This document shows positions 1 through 6,767 of a DNA stretch of 33,302 nucleotides, in pieces (the stretch's first letter is position 1; each line of letters starts with the position of its first letter). The stretch covers positions 1-33,302 of the forward strand of contig DHAP01000018.1 of assembly GCA_002397465.1 (NCBI GenBank), read 5' to 3'. The notes beneath the pieces are model-generated. The model did no database searches and was not told the origin of the DNA. It was given only the letters and a program-made list of their open reading frames with translations. This DNA comes from Caryophanales bacterium UBA4951. Its GTDB lineage: Bacteria > Bacillota_I > Bacilli_A > RFN20 > CAG-826. The position numbers and the translations under genes are program-made.

Positions 1-761
1 TTATCCAATAAGGTATTGGAGTCGCTCTGCAAGGTCGAAATGGCATCGAAAGCGCAGGCTCCGATACAGCGTCCACAGCCTTTGCAGATCTTTAAATCAA
101 TATAGGCCTTCCCGTTTGGATAGGAAATGGCGTCGCTGCCGCATTCTTTGGCGCAACGATGACATCCGCGGCACAAAGACTGGTCAACGCTGGGCTTGCC
201 AGATGAGTGTTGGTCCATTTTGCCAGCTCTAGAGCCACAACCCATGCCGATATTCTTTAAGGTGCCGCCAAAACCGGTCGATTCATGGCCTTTGAAGTGG
301 GTTAAGGAGATGAACACGTCCGCATCCATGACGGCCCGTCCGATGTGGGCTTCTTTGATAAGCTCGCCGTTATGGACTGGGACATCAATGTCATCGGTTC
401 CCCGTAAACCATCGCCAATGATGACGTGGCATCCGGTGGATATTTCATTAAAGCCATTGATCTCTGCGCAATCCAAATGCTCCAAGGCGTTCTTTCTGGA
501 TCCGGGGTATAGAGTATTGCAATCAGTCAAAAATGGCTTGCCACCTTGCTTTTTAACAAGGTCTGCAACCGCTTTTGCGTAATTCGGCCTTAAGAATGAA
601 AGGTTGCCGAGTTCACCAAAATGCATCTTGATGGCAACGAATTTGCCATCCATGTCAATGGTGTTAAAACCGGCCGCCACCATTATTCTTTGAAGCTTTG
701 ATGTCGATGATTCACCCTCGCGGCAACGAAAATCCGTAAAGTAGACTTTGCTTTTCTCCAT
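1..761 (-). CDS. DUF362 domain protein with two 4Fe-4S ferredoxin clusters (partial, C-terminus beyond left edge)
   Basis: The reading frame is open from the ATG at 761 to the window edge, giving 253 codons that start MEKSKVYFTDFRCREGESST. The first ~185 residues carry the DUF362 pattern (KMHFGELGN, SLTHFKGHESTGFGGTLKNIGMGC). Two ferredoxin motifs of the C-x2-C-x2-C-x3-C type follow, CRGCHRCAKEC and CKGCGRCIGAC, so the protein should bind two [4Fe-4S] clusters and be a cytoplasmic redox protein. The substrate is not known for the family. The start is supported by a GAGGT ribosome site just upstream. It lies 28 bp downstream of, and in the same direction as, the antitoxin-like gene, so the two may be co-transcribed. 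Few residues are probably missing, because family members of this design usually run to about 370 residues or fewer. Family call confident, role unknown. Confidence 0.88.
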   Translation of the reverse strand, partial: MEKSKVYFTDFRCREGESSTSKLQRIMVAAGFNTIDMDGKFVAIKMHFGELGNLSFLRPNYAKAVADLVKKQGGKPFLTDCNTLYPGSRKNALEHLDCAEINGFNEISTGCHVIIGDGLRGTDDIDVPVHNGELIKEAHIGRAVMDADVFISLTHFKGHESTGFGGTLKNIGMGCGSRAGKMDQHSSGKPSVDQSLCRGCHRCAKECGSDAISYPNGKAYIDLKICKGCGRCIGACAFDAISTLQSDSNTLLD

Positions 762-789
762 ATTGATACCTCGTTTGTATTTTACGCCA

Positions 790-1056
790 TCAGAGCAAGT
801 CTATGGCTTTCTTTAGCGATTTTTCGTCAATTGGGCTTTCTTCATTCTCTTCTGGTTCTTCTTTTTCGATTTTCCTAACTTCTTTCGCTTTCTTTGGTTC
901 AACGGTGACGGCGAAAGGAAGGCCTTTTTCCCGTATCATCGCCTTCAAAAACAAGGTAATTGCAGTAGACATGCTGATACCTAGCTGATTTGCTATGTTT
1001 TCGGCCTTTTTCTTAACTGAGGCATCAACCCTCATATTCATTGTTGTCTTCGCCAT
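790..1056 (-). CDS. RelB/DinJ family antitoxin-like ribbon-helix-helix protein, no adjacent toxin
   Basis: This is an 88-aa protein. Its first ~50 residues match the RelB/DinJ pattern: short beta strand TTMNMRVDASVKKKAE, then QLGISMSTAITLFLKAMI and the typical end REKGLPF. Family members form ribbon-helix-helix dimers that bind the operator of their own operon and neutralise a RelE/YafQ-type mRNA interferase. The C-terminal ~35 residues are highly charged (KKAKEVRKIEKEEPEENEES) and would be the toxin-binding part. The usual toxin gene should follow directly on the same strand, but the next gene is the DUF362 protein and the 28-bp gap holds nothing. It may be an orphan antitoxin, a solitary regulator, or the remnant of a lost module. 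An inverted repeat upstream is a candidate operator. Confidence 0.82.
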   Translation of the reverse strand: MAKTTMNMRVDASVKKKAENIANQLGISMSTAITLFLKAMIREKGLPFAVTVEPKKAKEVRKIEKEEPEENEESPIDEKSLKKAIDLL

Positions 1057-1083
1057 TTTTACTACATTCTTCCTTGTAGATAT

Positions 1084-1115
1084 TGTAACGCTTTTGTAAT
1101 TATAATTGCGTTACA
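1084..1115 (-). promoter_or_regulatory. Candidate promoter/operator of the RelB-like gene
   Basis: An inverted repeat TGTAACGC (1084-1091) and GCGTTACA (1108-1115) is separated by 16 bases. Inside it lies a second, offset perfect palindrome, AATTATAATT (1098-1107), which supplies a consensus minus-strand -10 box TATAAT (1104-1099). No good -35 box is visible. RelB-type proteins bind palindromes overlapping their own promoter, so autoregulation here is a reasonable inference. A further ~190 bp of AT-rich sequence between this gene and the divergent gene at 1247 shows no other feature. Confidence 0.5.
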
Positions 1116-1246
1116 TTTTTTAAGTTTGTCATTTTCATTGATGTCTCTTAATAAAACATTCGATGATTCCTACACTATCTTCAATTTGAGCGCCATTTGT
1201 AAAATCCGTTCCACACTTTCTAATCCCAATAGGTAAAATATCATTG

Positions 1247-1786
1247 ATGAGCAATATCGAAATCAAAACTTTCAAAGTAAGAAAAGAGGAATCTGTTTCT
1301 TTCCTTGCTGCCATGACGTCATTTGGCTATGAGCTAAACTCCCAGAAAGATCTTCCAGAAGAGAAAAAAGAAAAAACCTGGGATGTTTTAGAGATGAAAC
1401 GTGACAAAGACATGAAAAACTACCCCCAGTTAGTCGAGTTTGAGGGGGTATATAGATCGGCGTTGCTTAACGACCGTAAAAACGAGATGGAATATCTGAG
1501 CGAAAAAGGTCGTTTCATGCTTTATGCCTATGGCTGTATAACCCTCATTATCATGGGTTTGGCCTTTGGAATGGCTGCTTTGCTGCTCCATCTATCTTCT
1601 TTTGACGAGATGGCTGTTATCGCGCTTTCTATCATCGCCATCGTCTTGGCGGTTACCGGAGTCGTGGTAATCCTAGTCTCTCACCCAAAGAAACATAACG
1701 ATGAGGTCAAACGCCTAAAAGAGAACCACAAAGTCTATCTGGCTAAAGAAAACGCCGCGATAAATGAAGCTAAATCGCTGAATTAG
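1247..1786 (+). CDS. Hypothetical membrane protein with two transmembrane helices
   Basis: The 179-aa protein is not recognised. Residues 1-95 are hydrophilic and charged, with many Lys, Glu and Asp. Two strongly hydrophobic segments follow, at about residues 98-118 (FMLYAYGCITLIIMGLAFGM) and 125-147 (AVIALSIIAIVLAVTGVVVI), with a very short loop between them. A charged C-terminal helix of ~30 residues ends the protein. This suggests a hairpin membrane anchor with both ends in the cytoplasm. The ATG at 1247 is chosen over the TTG just before it; AATAGGT around 1228-1234 is a modest ribosome site. The gene stands alone, divergent from the antitoxin-like gene. Function unknown. Confidence 0.7.
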   Translation: MSNIEIKTFKVRKEESVSFLAAMTSFGYELNSQKDLPEEKKEKTWDVLEMKRDKDMKNYPQLVEFEGVYRSALLNDRKNEMEYLSEKGRFMLYAYGCITLIIMGLAFGMAALLLHLSSFDEMAVIALSIIAIVLAVTGVVVILVSHPKKHNDEVKRLKENHKVYLAKENAAINEAKSLN

Positions 1787-1823
1787 TGACGTTTATTGCA
1801 GTTATGTCGATCAGGGCAAAATA

Positions 1824-1860
1824 AAAAGCGCCTCTTGTGCGCTCCTGTTTCGCTTTTGTT
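1824..1860 (+). terminator. Possible weak terminator
   Basis: AAAAGCG (1824-1830) can pair with CGCTTTT (1851-1857) around a 20-base loop, and the following bases are TTTTGTTG-like. An alternative GCGC/GCGC pairing lies inside. It sits 38 bp after the membrane protein gene. The rest of 1861-1993 is AT-rich and holds nothing I can identify. Confidence 0.3.
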
Positions 1861-1993
1861 GATTATATTATCGCCTATATATTTGCCTATGAGTGGACCA
1901 AATGATAACTATTTACATTTTTAAATAACAATCGGCTATATCTATAGTATTTTTAGCGATAGAAGATTTTTATCTCAAATTGTAAAGGAAAAA

Positions 1994-2260
1994 TCACATT
2001 TTCAGCTTCGCACCGTAAAAGCGGATGTCGTTCGTGGGGTCCACTTCCCCTACATATCTGTTATGAAGGTAGACATCCCCGCCATCGTCGATATATCCGA
2101 CTTCGACGTCATTCATGCTGATGTGGCCCTCTTCATCGATCTCCGCGAACTTCCTCCCGGATATGAAAAGAATCGCAGTCCCCTCTTGGTCATGGGAGAT
2201 GTATCCGACGAGTGTGTCGTCGATATAGATGTTGTGGCCATAGACGCTCATCCAATCCAT
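1994..2260 (-). CDS. Small repeat-built beta protein, possibly of the beta-flower type
   Basis: The 88-aa protein is made of repeated units of ~16-20 residues, each with a short strand followed by an acidic/Gly turn: LVGYISHDQEG, KFAEIDEEGHI, EVGYIDDGGDV, YVGEVDPTNDI. No hydrophobic helix or signal peptide is present. Proteins in which VG-x-I-D/G units repeat several times form small toroid-like beta structures, including the beta-flower group described from predicted structures. My assignment to that group is by pattern only. The ATG at 2260 is supported by GAGGT 7-8 bases upstream. The gene stands alone, 86 bp upstream of the end of glmU, with no obvious partner. Function unknown. Confidence 0.68.
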   Translation of the reverse strand: MDWMSVYGHNIYIDDTLVGYISHDQEGTAILFISGRKFAEIDEEGHISMNDVEVGYIDDGGDVYLHNRYVGEVDPTNDIRFYGAKLKM

Positions 2261-2346
2261 GGTTGTTACCTCTATCTATAGGGTACACTAAAAATTACGA
2301 TTTGTTCGTAAATATATCTATTTTTCTAAAATCGAAGAAAGACGGC

Positions 2347-3744
2347 TTATTTATTGTTCTTTTTGCTAAGGGCCTTCTCGTGAAGGACTTTGGCGTAGCC
2401 TGGCTTATTGGTTTGTCTGGATCTGGCGATTGCCATGTCTCCAGAAGGGATATCTTCATTAATCGTGCTTCCGGCGGCGATGAAAGCCCCGTCTCCGACC
2501 TTGATCGGGCTGATTATGGTGCTTCCTGAGCCTAAGAAGACATTGTCTCCGATGTCGCTGTGGAATTTGTTGACCCCGTCATAGTTGGCGATTATGGTGC
2601 CGCATCCGACATTCACGTGGGCGCCGATGTTGGCGTCCCCTAAATATGAGAGATGGGCGCACTTGCTGCCATCGCCGAAGTTCACGTTCTTGAGCTCGTT
2701 GAAGTTGCCGATATGGGCTTCATCGGCGATCACGACGTTCTTTCTTGTGCGGAGATAGGGCCCTAAAGTGGTCTTGTTGCCGACTTTGGTGTCCGCAAGG
2801 TGAGAATAGACGATTTCGTTAAGATCGCCGATTACGACGTTCTCTAGATAGGTATTCGGGCCGATGACGTTTTCTTCACCGATCGTGGTATCGCCCATGA
2901 TGTAGCATCCAGGTTTGATGATGCTGTCCGCCCCAATTTTGACTGAGGGGGCGATATAAGTGTTTTCTGGGTCTTCGATGCTGACGCCGGAGACCATCAA
3001 AGCCTTGTTGATTCTTCTTTGAAGGATCTTGGCGGCGACGCTTAACTGGTAACGGTCATTGACGCCCAAAGTCTCGTCGACGTCTTTGACGGCATACGAT
3101 CCAACCTTTAATCCTTTTTTGGCAAAAAGCGAGATAACATCGGTCAAATAGTATTCGCCGGCCGCGTTGTTCGTGGTGATATGCTTCAAAGCTTCGAAGA
3201 GTTCTTTGTTATCAAAGACATAGACTCCGGCATTCACTTCGTTGATTTTCTTTTCTTCTTCTGAGCAGTCTTTTTGTTCGATGATCTTGGTGACGCATCC
3301 GTTTTCTTTATAAATCCTTCCATACCCGAAAGGATCTTCGAGAATCGAGGTCATGACGGTTAGGGAGTTATGTTCTTTTTCGTGGCACTCAAATAAGAAT
3401 GATAAGGTGGCGGTTGTAAGCAATGGGGTGTCTCCGCAGCAGACGATGGTCTCGCCTTCTTTGCCTTCTAGTTCTCCATTAGCCATCATGACCGCGTGGC
3501 CTGAGCCTTTTTGCTCGTTTTGCCAGACGACTTTGCACTCATCTTTGACTATTTGCTCGCTGGTCTTGCCGCCGAATCCGACGACCGCGACCATTTCCTT
3601 GAACCCGATGGGTTTAAGGGCGTTGATGACGTATTTGACAAGCGGCTGTCCAAGAATCGGGAATGAGACCTTGCTGATATCATCCCTCTTCGACTTCATT
3701 CTGCTGCCTTTGCCGGCCGCTAAGATTATCGCGTACTTATCCAT
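2347..3744 (-). CDS. glmU: Bifunctional UDP-GlcNAc pyrophosphorylase / glucosamine-1-phosphate N-acetyltransferase
   Basis: GlmU makes UDP-N-acetylglucosamine in the cytoplasm for peptidoglycan and other glycans. The N-terminal nucleotidyltransferase domain shows LAAGKGSRM near the start and CCGDTPLL near residue 105. The C-terminal half is a left-handed beta helix of hexapeptide repeats (IGADSIIKPGCYI, IGEENVIGP, VGDGAFIAAGS). The acetyltransferase segment AHLSYLGDANIGAHVNVGCGTI is intact. At 465 aa it has the normal length. A start four codons earlier (3756) overlaps the ispE stop as TAATG. I prefer the ATG at 3744 because GGAGG lies five bases before it and because GlmU normally begins just before YAIILAAG. 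It is the last gene of the ispE-glmU pair, an order also known in Bacillus. Confidence 0.96.
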   Translation of the reverse strand: MDKYAIILAAGKGSRMKSKRDDISKVSFPILGQPLVKYVINALKPIGFKEMVAVVGFGGKTSEQIVKDECKVVWQNEQKGSGHAVMMANGELEGKEGETIVCCGDTPLLTTATLSFLFECHEKEHNSLTVMTSILEDPFGYGRIYKENGCVTKIIEQKDCSEEEKKINEVNAGVYVFDNKELFEALKHITTNNAAGEYYLTDVISLFAKKGLKVGSYAVKDVDETLGVNDRYQLSVAAKILQRRINKALMVSGVSIEDPENTYIAPSVKIGADSIIKPGCYIMGDTTIGEENVIGPNTYLENVVIGDLNEIVYSHLADTKVGNKTTLGPYLRTRKNVVIADEAHIGNFNELKNVNFGDGSKCAHLSYLGDANIGAHVNVGCGTIIANYDGVNKFHSDIGDNVFLGSGSTIISPIKVGDGAFIAAGSTINEDIPSGDMAIARSRQTNKPGYAKVLHEKALSKKNNK

Positions 3745-3755
3745 AAATGCCTCCA

Positions 3756-4625
3756 TTAGTTAAGCGTATGGGTCAAGCGGACGATATAGCCCGCCTTTTC
3801 ATATTTCTTGGCTGCGTCTTTCATCTTCTTGGGGTCATCGCACAAGGCGAAGACCGAGGATCCGCTTCCGGACATCATGACAATCTTGAAACCGTCTTTC
3901 TTGAGACTCTCGACCACTTTCTGGACTTTATCTAGCAAAGAGCAGGCCGGGACGTATAGATCGTTCCCGATTGATGAGGCCAATAATGCGTCATCCCCGG
4001 TTTCGAGGGCTTTGATGACGTCTCTTGTCTCTATTTTAGTCCTCTCAAAGGAATCGGCATGGGCAAACACCACCTTGGTGGACAGCCCTTCTTTGGGTTT
4101 GACGATCAAGCATTGATATTGTTTCTTCACGGGGATGAGCTGAAGCTTCTCTCCGATTCCGGTCACCAAGGCTGGTTTGTCGGTAAAAAAGAACGGGACG
4201 TCCGCGCCGATTGATTTGCCTATTTCGTTGAGTTTGTCGGGGTCGGCCTTAAGATGAAGCAGCGTGACGATGGCTTTCATGACGGATGCGGCGTTGGATG
4301 AACCTCCGCCTAATCCGGCGGCAAAAGGTATTTCTTTGTGGATTGAGACCAGGAAGTTGGCGTTGAAGCCATACTCTTTTCTCATCGCGTCGATGGCTTT
4401 GGTGCAGAGATTGTGTCTTGCGTTGGCGAGTGAGATATCGTCACAGGTCACGAAAGTGTCCATGGCGTTTGGCTGTTTTTGGATTTCTATGACGTCATGA
4501 AGGTCAAGCGGAAGGTTGACCATCTCTAGTTCGTGGTAGTCGTCCGCCCGTTTAGAAAGGACTCGGAGGCTCACGTTTATCTTCGCGTGTGATTTGACCA
4601 CTAGGGTATTGCGTTGGAATAGCAT
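3756..4625 (-). CDS. ispE: 4-diphosphocytidyl-2-C-methyl-D-erythritol kinase
   Basis: IspE phosphorylates CDP-methylerythritol in the non-mevalonate (MEP) route to isoprenoids, so this organism probably makes isoprenoids by that route. The 289-aa GHMP kinase has the N-terminal HAKINVSLRVLSKRADDYHEL segment with the conserved Lys, Asp and Tyr, the ATP loop PFAAGLGGGSSNAASV near residue 105, and the C-terminal MMSGSGSSVFAL motif. No ribosome site is seen before the ATG at 4625; a GTG eight codons later is possible but no better supported. The gap to rsmA is 36 bp and contains a possible internal promoter. The stop overlaps an upstream in-frame ATG of glmU. Confidence 0.95.
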   Translation of the reverse strand: MLFQRNTLVVKSHAKINVSLRVLSKRADDYHELEMVNLPLDLHDVIEIQKQPNAMDTFVTCDDISLANARHNLCTKAIDAMRKEYGFNANFLVSIHKEIPFAAGLGGGSSNAASVMKAIVTLLHLKADPDKLNEIGKSIGADVPFFFTDKPALVTGIGEKLQLIPVKKQYQCLIVKPKEGLSTKVVFAHADSFERTKIETRDVIKALETGDDALLASSIGNDLYVPACSLLDKVQKVVESLKKDGFKIVMMSGSGSSVFALCDDPKKMKDAAKKYEKAGYIVRLTHTLN

Positions 4626-4642
4626 AATTGTTCGCGGTTTTG

Positions 4643-4670
4643 ATTCTACTAGTTTTATTCCTCAATACAA
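4643..4670 (-). promoter_or_regulatory. Possible internal promoter before ispE
   Basis: On the minus strand TTGTAT (4670-4665) and TAGAAT (4648-4643) are 16 bases apart, 17 bases upstream of the ispE ATG. The -10 matches consensus at 5 of 6 positions and the -35 at 3 of 6. It overlaps the end of rsmA. It is a weak call based on position and -10 quality. Confidence 0.3.
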
Positions 4671-5465
4671 TTGAGAAAGGAGACTGAGGTATCCCTCTAG
4701 GGATATCTCCTCCGGTCTTGTCGAGTTTTCAATGTGGGCGGCGGCTAAGGCTTTATGGGCCTTCTCGTCATCCTTCAAATATGAGGATAGATTGTTGAGG
4801 ATGGTCTTCCTACGATGAAGGAACAAGCCGGATGTCAGTTTGTAGAGCCTGACCGCCACATCCCTGTCCGCGTTTTCTTTGAAGGACAAAGAGAAGACGA
4901 CGGAGTCCACGTGCGGAGCCGGGGAGAAGGAGGTTCTGGCCACATAGGCCTCTTTCTTGATGGTGCATAAATAGTTCAAAAGGATGATCAACGGCCCATA
5001 GTCTTTGTCCTTGAGATGGCTATTCAGCCTATTGAAGGCTTCTTTCTGAACCATGAGGACGGCTTTCTTGCAGCTTCTGCCCTCAAGAAGGATCTTCTCG
5101 ATGATGGATGAGGTGATGTAGTAAGGAAGGTTTCCAACGATCTTGGTGTAAGGCTCCAAATCCCACTTCAGGACATTGCCCATGATGGGGTGGATGTTAG
5201 GGGTGTTGGCAAAATCGCCTTTGAGTTTCAAGACGAGGCTCTCATCGATGTCCAAGAGGTCGGACTCGTTATGGTAGCCCGCTAAGTAAAAAGAAAGGGA
5301 ACCCGCCCCAGAGCCGATCTCCAAGATGCGGTCAGCCTCGACGATGTCCAAAAGGGAGACGATGTTCGAGGCGACTTTTTTATCCAAAAGGAAGTTCTGG
5401 CCGACTTCATGTTTGGCCAAAAGCTTATATTCTGCGATCGTCTCAAAATACTTGTCCTCATCCAT
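4662..5465 (-). CDS. rsmA: 16S rRNA (adenine-1518/1519-N6)-dimethyltransferase
   Basis: RsmA (KsgA) adds four methyl groups to two adjacent adenines near the 3' end of 16S rRNA late in small-subunit assembly. The 267-aa protein has the usual N-terminal GQNFLLDKKVASNIV, the SAM-binding motif LEIGSGAGSLSFYLA and the catalytic NLPYYITSSII motif. A basic C-terminal domain follows (LFLHRRKTILNNL). Its start overlaps the end of rnmV by 8 bases, so translation is probably coupled. The rnmV-rsmA order is widely conserved in Bacilli and links rRNA processing and modification. Confidence 0.96.
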   Translation of the reverse strand: MDEDKYFETIAEYKLLAKHEVGQNFLLDKKVASNIVSLLDIVEADRILEIGSGAGSLSFYLAGYHNESDLLDIDESLVLKLKGDFANTPNIHPIMGNVLKWDLEPYTKIVGNLPYYITSSIIEKILLEGRSCKKAVLMVQKEAFNRLNSHLKDKDYGPLIILLNYLCTIKKEAYVARTSFSPAPHVDSVVFSLSFKENADRDVAVRLYKLTSGLFLHRRKTILNNLSSYLKDDEKAHKALAAAHIENSTRPEEISLEGYLSLLSQLY

Positions 5466-5991
5466 TCAAGATGTCCTCCAAATCTTTCTTAGTAAGCCCC
5501 AAGGCCTTGCAGCGTTTGAGAAGGCTCTTCCCGTTCGTGTGGCCTAGGTGAGCCTTGTTCTCCAAGACCAAACGCTTCTTGCTCGAGTCGTTTTGGCCTA
5601 ATAGTCCTAGCTCAAACAAGTCGTTATAAGTGAGTTCGGAGTCGTTTCTTGGAAGCGTGGGCACAAGATTGTCCAGAGCCTCGAGGATGACGTCTTTGCT
5701 GCTCTCCGCCACGCCGACCTTATGATGCTTGATGCACTTCTCTTTTGGTAGGTAGGCGTTAAGGGCCTCAGGAACGGTTTGGGTGACGAGATCCCTGATC
5801 CTTTTTCCAGGTGCATCAGGATCTGTCAAAACCACAATCGTTCGGGTTTTGCTGACTTCTTTGATGTAATCTAATGTTCCACGTGAAACTTCTGAACCAT
5901 TGGTCATAATGATGTCAGCATCAAGAAAACTTTCGATAAGGTCTTTATCGGTTTTGCCTTCAACCACTAATACGGCATCATACTTTTTCAT
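5458..5991 (-). CDS. rnmV: Ribonuclease M5 (5S rRNA maturation)
   Basis: RNase M5 cuts the 5S rRNA precursor at both ends using ribosomal protein L18 as cofactor in Bacillus. The 177-aa protein has a TOPRIM domain with VVEGKTD at residues 9-15 (catalytic Glu11) and the metal site TDPDAPGKRIR (Asp57 and Asp59). The helical C-terminal part is typical of the family. The neighbours are tatD two bases upstream and rsmA overlapping at the end, the standard Bacilli cluster. A parS-like site lies inside the gene and encodes residues around SRGT at 36-39, so those codons may be held for a non-coding reason. Confidence 0.96.
   Translation of the reverse strand: MKKYDAVLVVEGKTDKDLIESFLDADIIMTNGSEVSRGTLDYIKEVSKTRTIVVLTDPDAPGKRIRDLVTQTVPEALNAYLPKEKCIKHHKVGVAESSKDVILEALDNLVPTLPRNDSELTYNDLFELGLLGQNDSSKKRLVLENKAHLGHTNGKSLLKRCKALGLTKKDLEDILNG
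5875..5890. promoter_or_regulatory. parS site (ParB/Spo0J binding), inside rnmV
   Basis: TGTTCCACGTGAAACT matches the 16-bp Bacillus parS consensus TGTTCCACGTGAAACA at 15 of 16 positions, including the whole CACGTG core and both flanking arms except the last base. Such sites load the ParB sliding clamp and then condensin near the origin. It lies about 7.3 kb left of the dnaA start, where origin-proximal parS sites are expected, and is embedded in coding sequence. No parA or parB gene is in the window. Confidence 0.85.
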
Positions 5992-5993
5992 CG

Positions 5994-6767
5994 TTATTGT
6001 TCCACGTGAAATAGGTTTTTGAAGTTATTTAGGAGCCTATTTTCAAGAGATTCAATCTCTTCTCCCCGTAAAAGAGCCATTTGTTCCGCGATTTCCTTAA
6101 CATGGGCTGGCTCGTTGTCTTGTCCGCGGTATGGAATAGGCGATAAATAAGGGCTGTCGGTCTCCATCAAAAGACGGTCGGCCGGGCAGGCTTTGACACA
6201 CTCTTTCGGAACGATTGAGTTCTTGTATGTGATGGGGCCATCGAAGCCGAAATAGTATCCGAGTTTAGCAAATTCCAACATCATTTCCTTGGACCCGGAA
6301 TAGCAATGAAGATTGCCTTTTTTGAGTACTGGATGCTCTTTGAGGATGTCATAGGTGTCCTGAGTCGCGTCTCTCGCGTGGATGGAGACAGGAAGGCCTA
6401 ATTCATTCGCGAGGTCAATCTGCTTTATGAACCATTCTTTTTGTTTAATGTGGTCTTTCTCATCTTTGAACCAGTGATAGTCGAGGCCTATCTCCCCAAT
6501 AGAGACAACCTTGTGGTCTTTGGCCATCTTTTTGATCTCTTCTAAGGAATAAGCGTCGACACCTTCGAGATTCTCTGGGTGAAGCCCGACCGCCGCGTAG
6601 ACAGAGGGGAATTCATGGGCGATGGAGATGGCTAATTTCGAGCTTTCGACATCCCATCCAACGCATAAGAAATAAGCTACCCCGTTATCCATGGCCCGCC
6701 TAATGATCTCCGCCCTATTCGGGTAGAGTTTAGGATCGTTTAAATGACAATGGCTGTCGTAGATCAT
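5994..6767 (-). CDS. tatD: TatD family metal-dependent hydrolase / DNase
   Basis: TatD-family TIM-barrel hydrolases are cytoplasmic; those tested have 3'-5' exonuclease or DNase activity. The 257-aa protein has every metal-site motif: DSHCHL at 4-9, SIGEIGLDYHW near 93, SIHARDA near 130, LHCYSGS near 155 and LLMETDSPYLSP near 203. The start overlaps the mnmE stop as ATGA, indicating coupled translation. The last codons, for FHVEQ-stop, coincide with a parS-like site, so the protein's tail may be shaped by that site. The cluster with rnmV and rsmA is standard. Confidence 0.94.
   Translation of the reverse strand: MIYDSHCHLNDPKLYPNRAEIIRRAMDNGVAYFLCVGWDVESSKLAISIAHEFPSVYAAVGLHPENLEGVDAYSLEEIKKMAKDHKVVSIGEIGLDYHWFKDEKDHIKQKEWFIKQIDLANELGLPVSIHARDATQDTYDILKEHPVLKKGNLHCYSGSKEMMLEFAKLGYYFGFDGPITYKNSIVPKECVKACPADRLLMETDSPYLSPIPYRGQDNEPAHVKEIAEQMALLRGEEIESLENRLLNNFKNLFHVEQ
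5998..6013. promoter_or_regulatory. parS site (ParB/Spo0J binding), at the 3' end of tatD
   Basis: TGTTCCACGTGAAATA matches the Bacillus parS consensus at 15 of 16 positions, with one C-to-T change in the right arm. It is 123 bp from the other parS site, in the same orientation of the imperfect arm, and covers the last codons of tatD. Two sites this close strongly suggest a real ParB loading locus and not chance. Confidence 0.85.

Noticed and set aside
196..582. Plus-strand open frame of 128 codons
   Set aside because: It is the complement of the DUF362 gene; the minus frame carries family and ferredoxin motifs and has a ribosome site.
790..1056. A complete RelBE toxin-antitoxin module
   Set aside because: No second small gene on the same strand within the 28-bp gap or beyond; only the antitoxin-like half is present.
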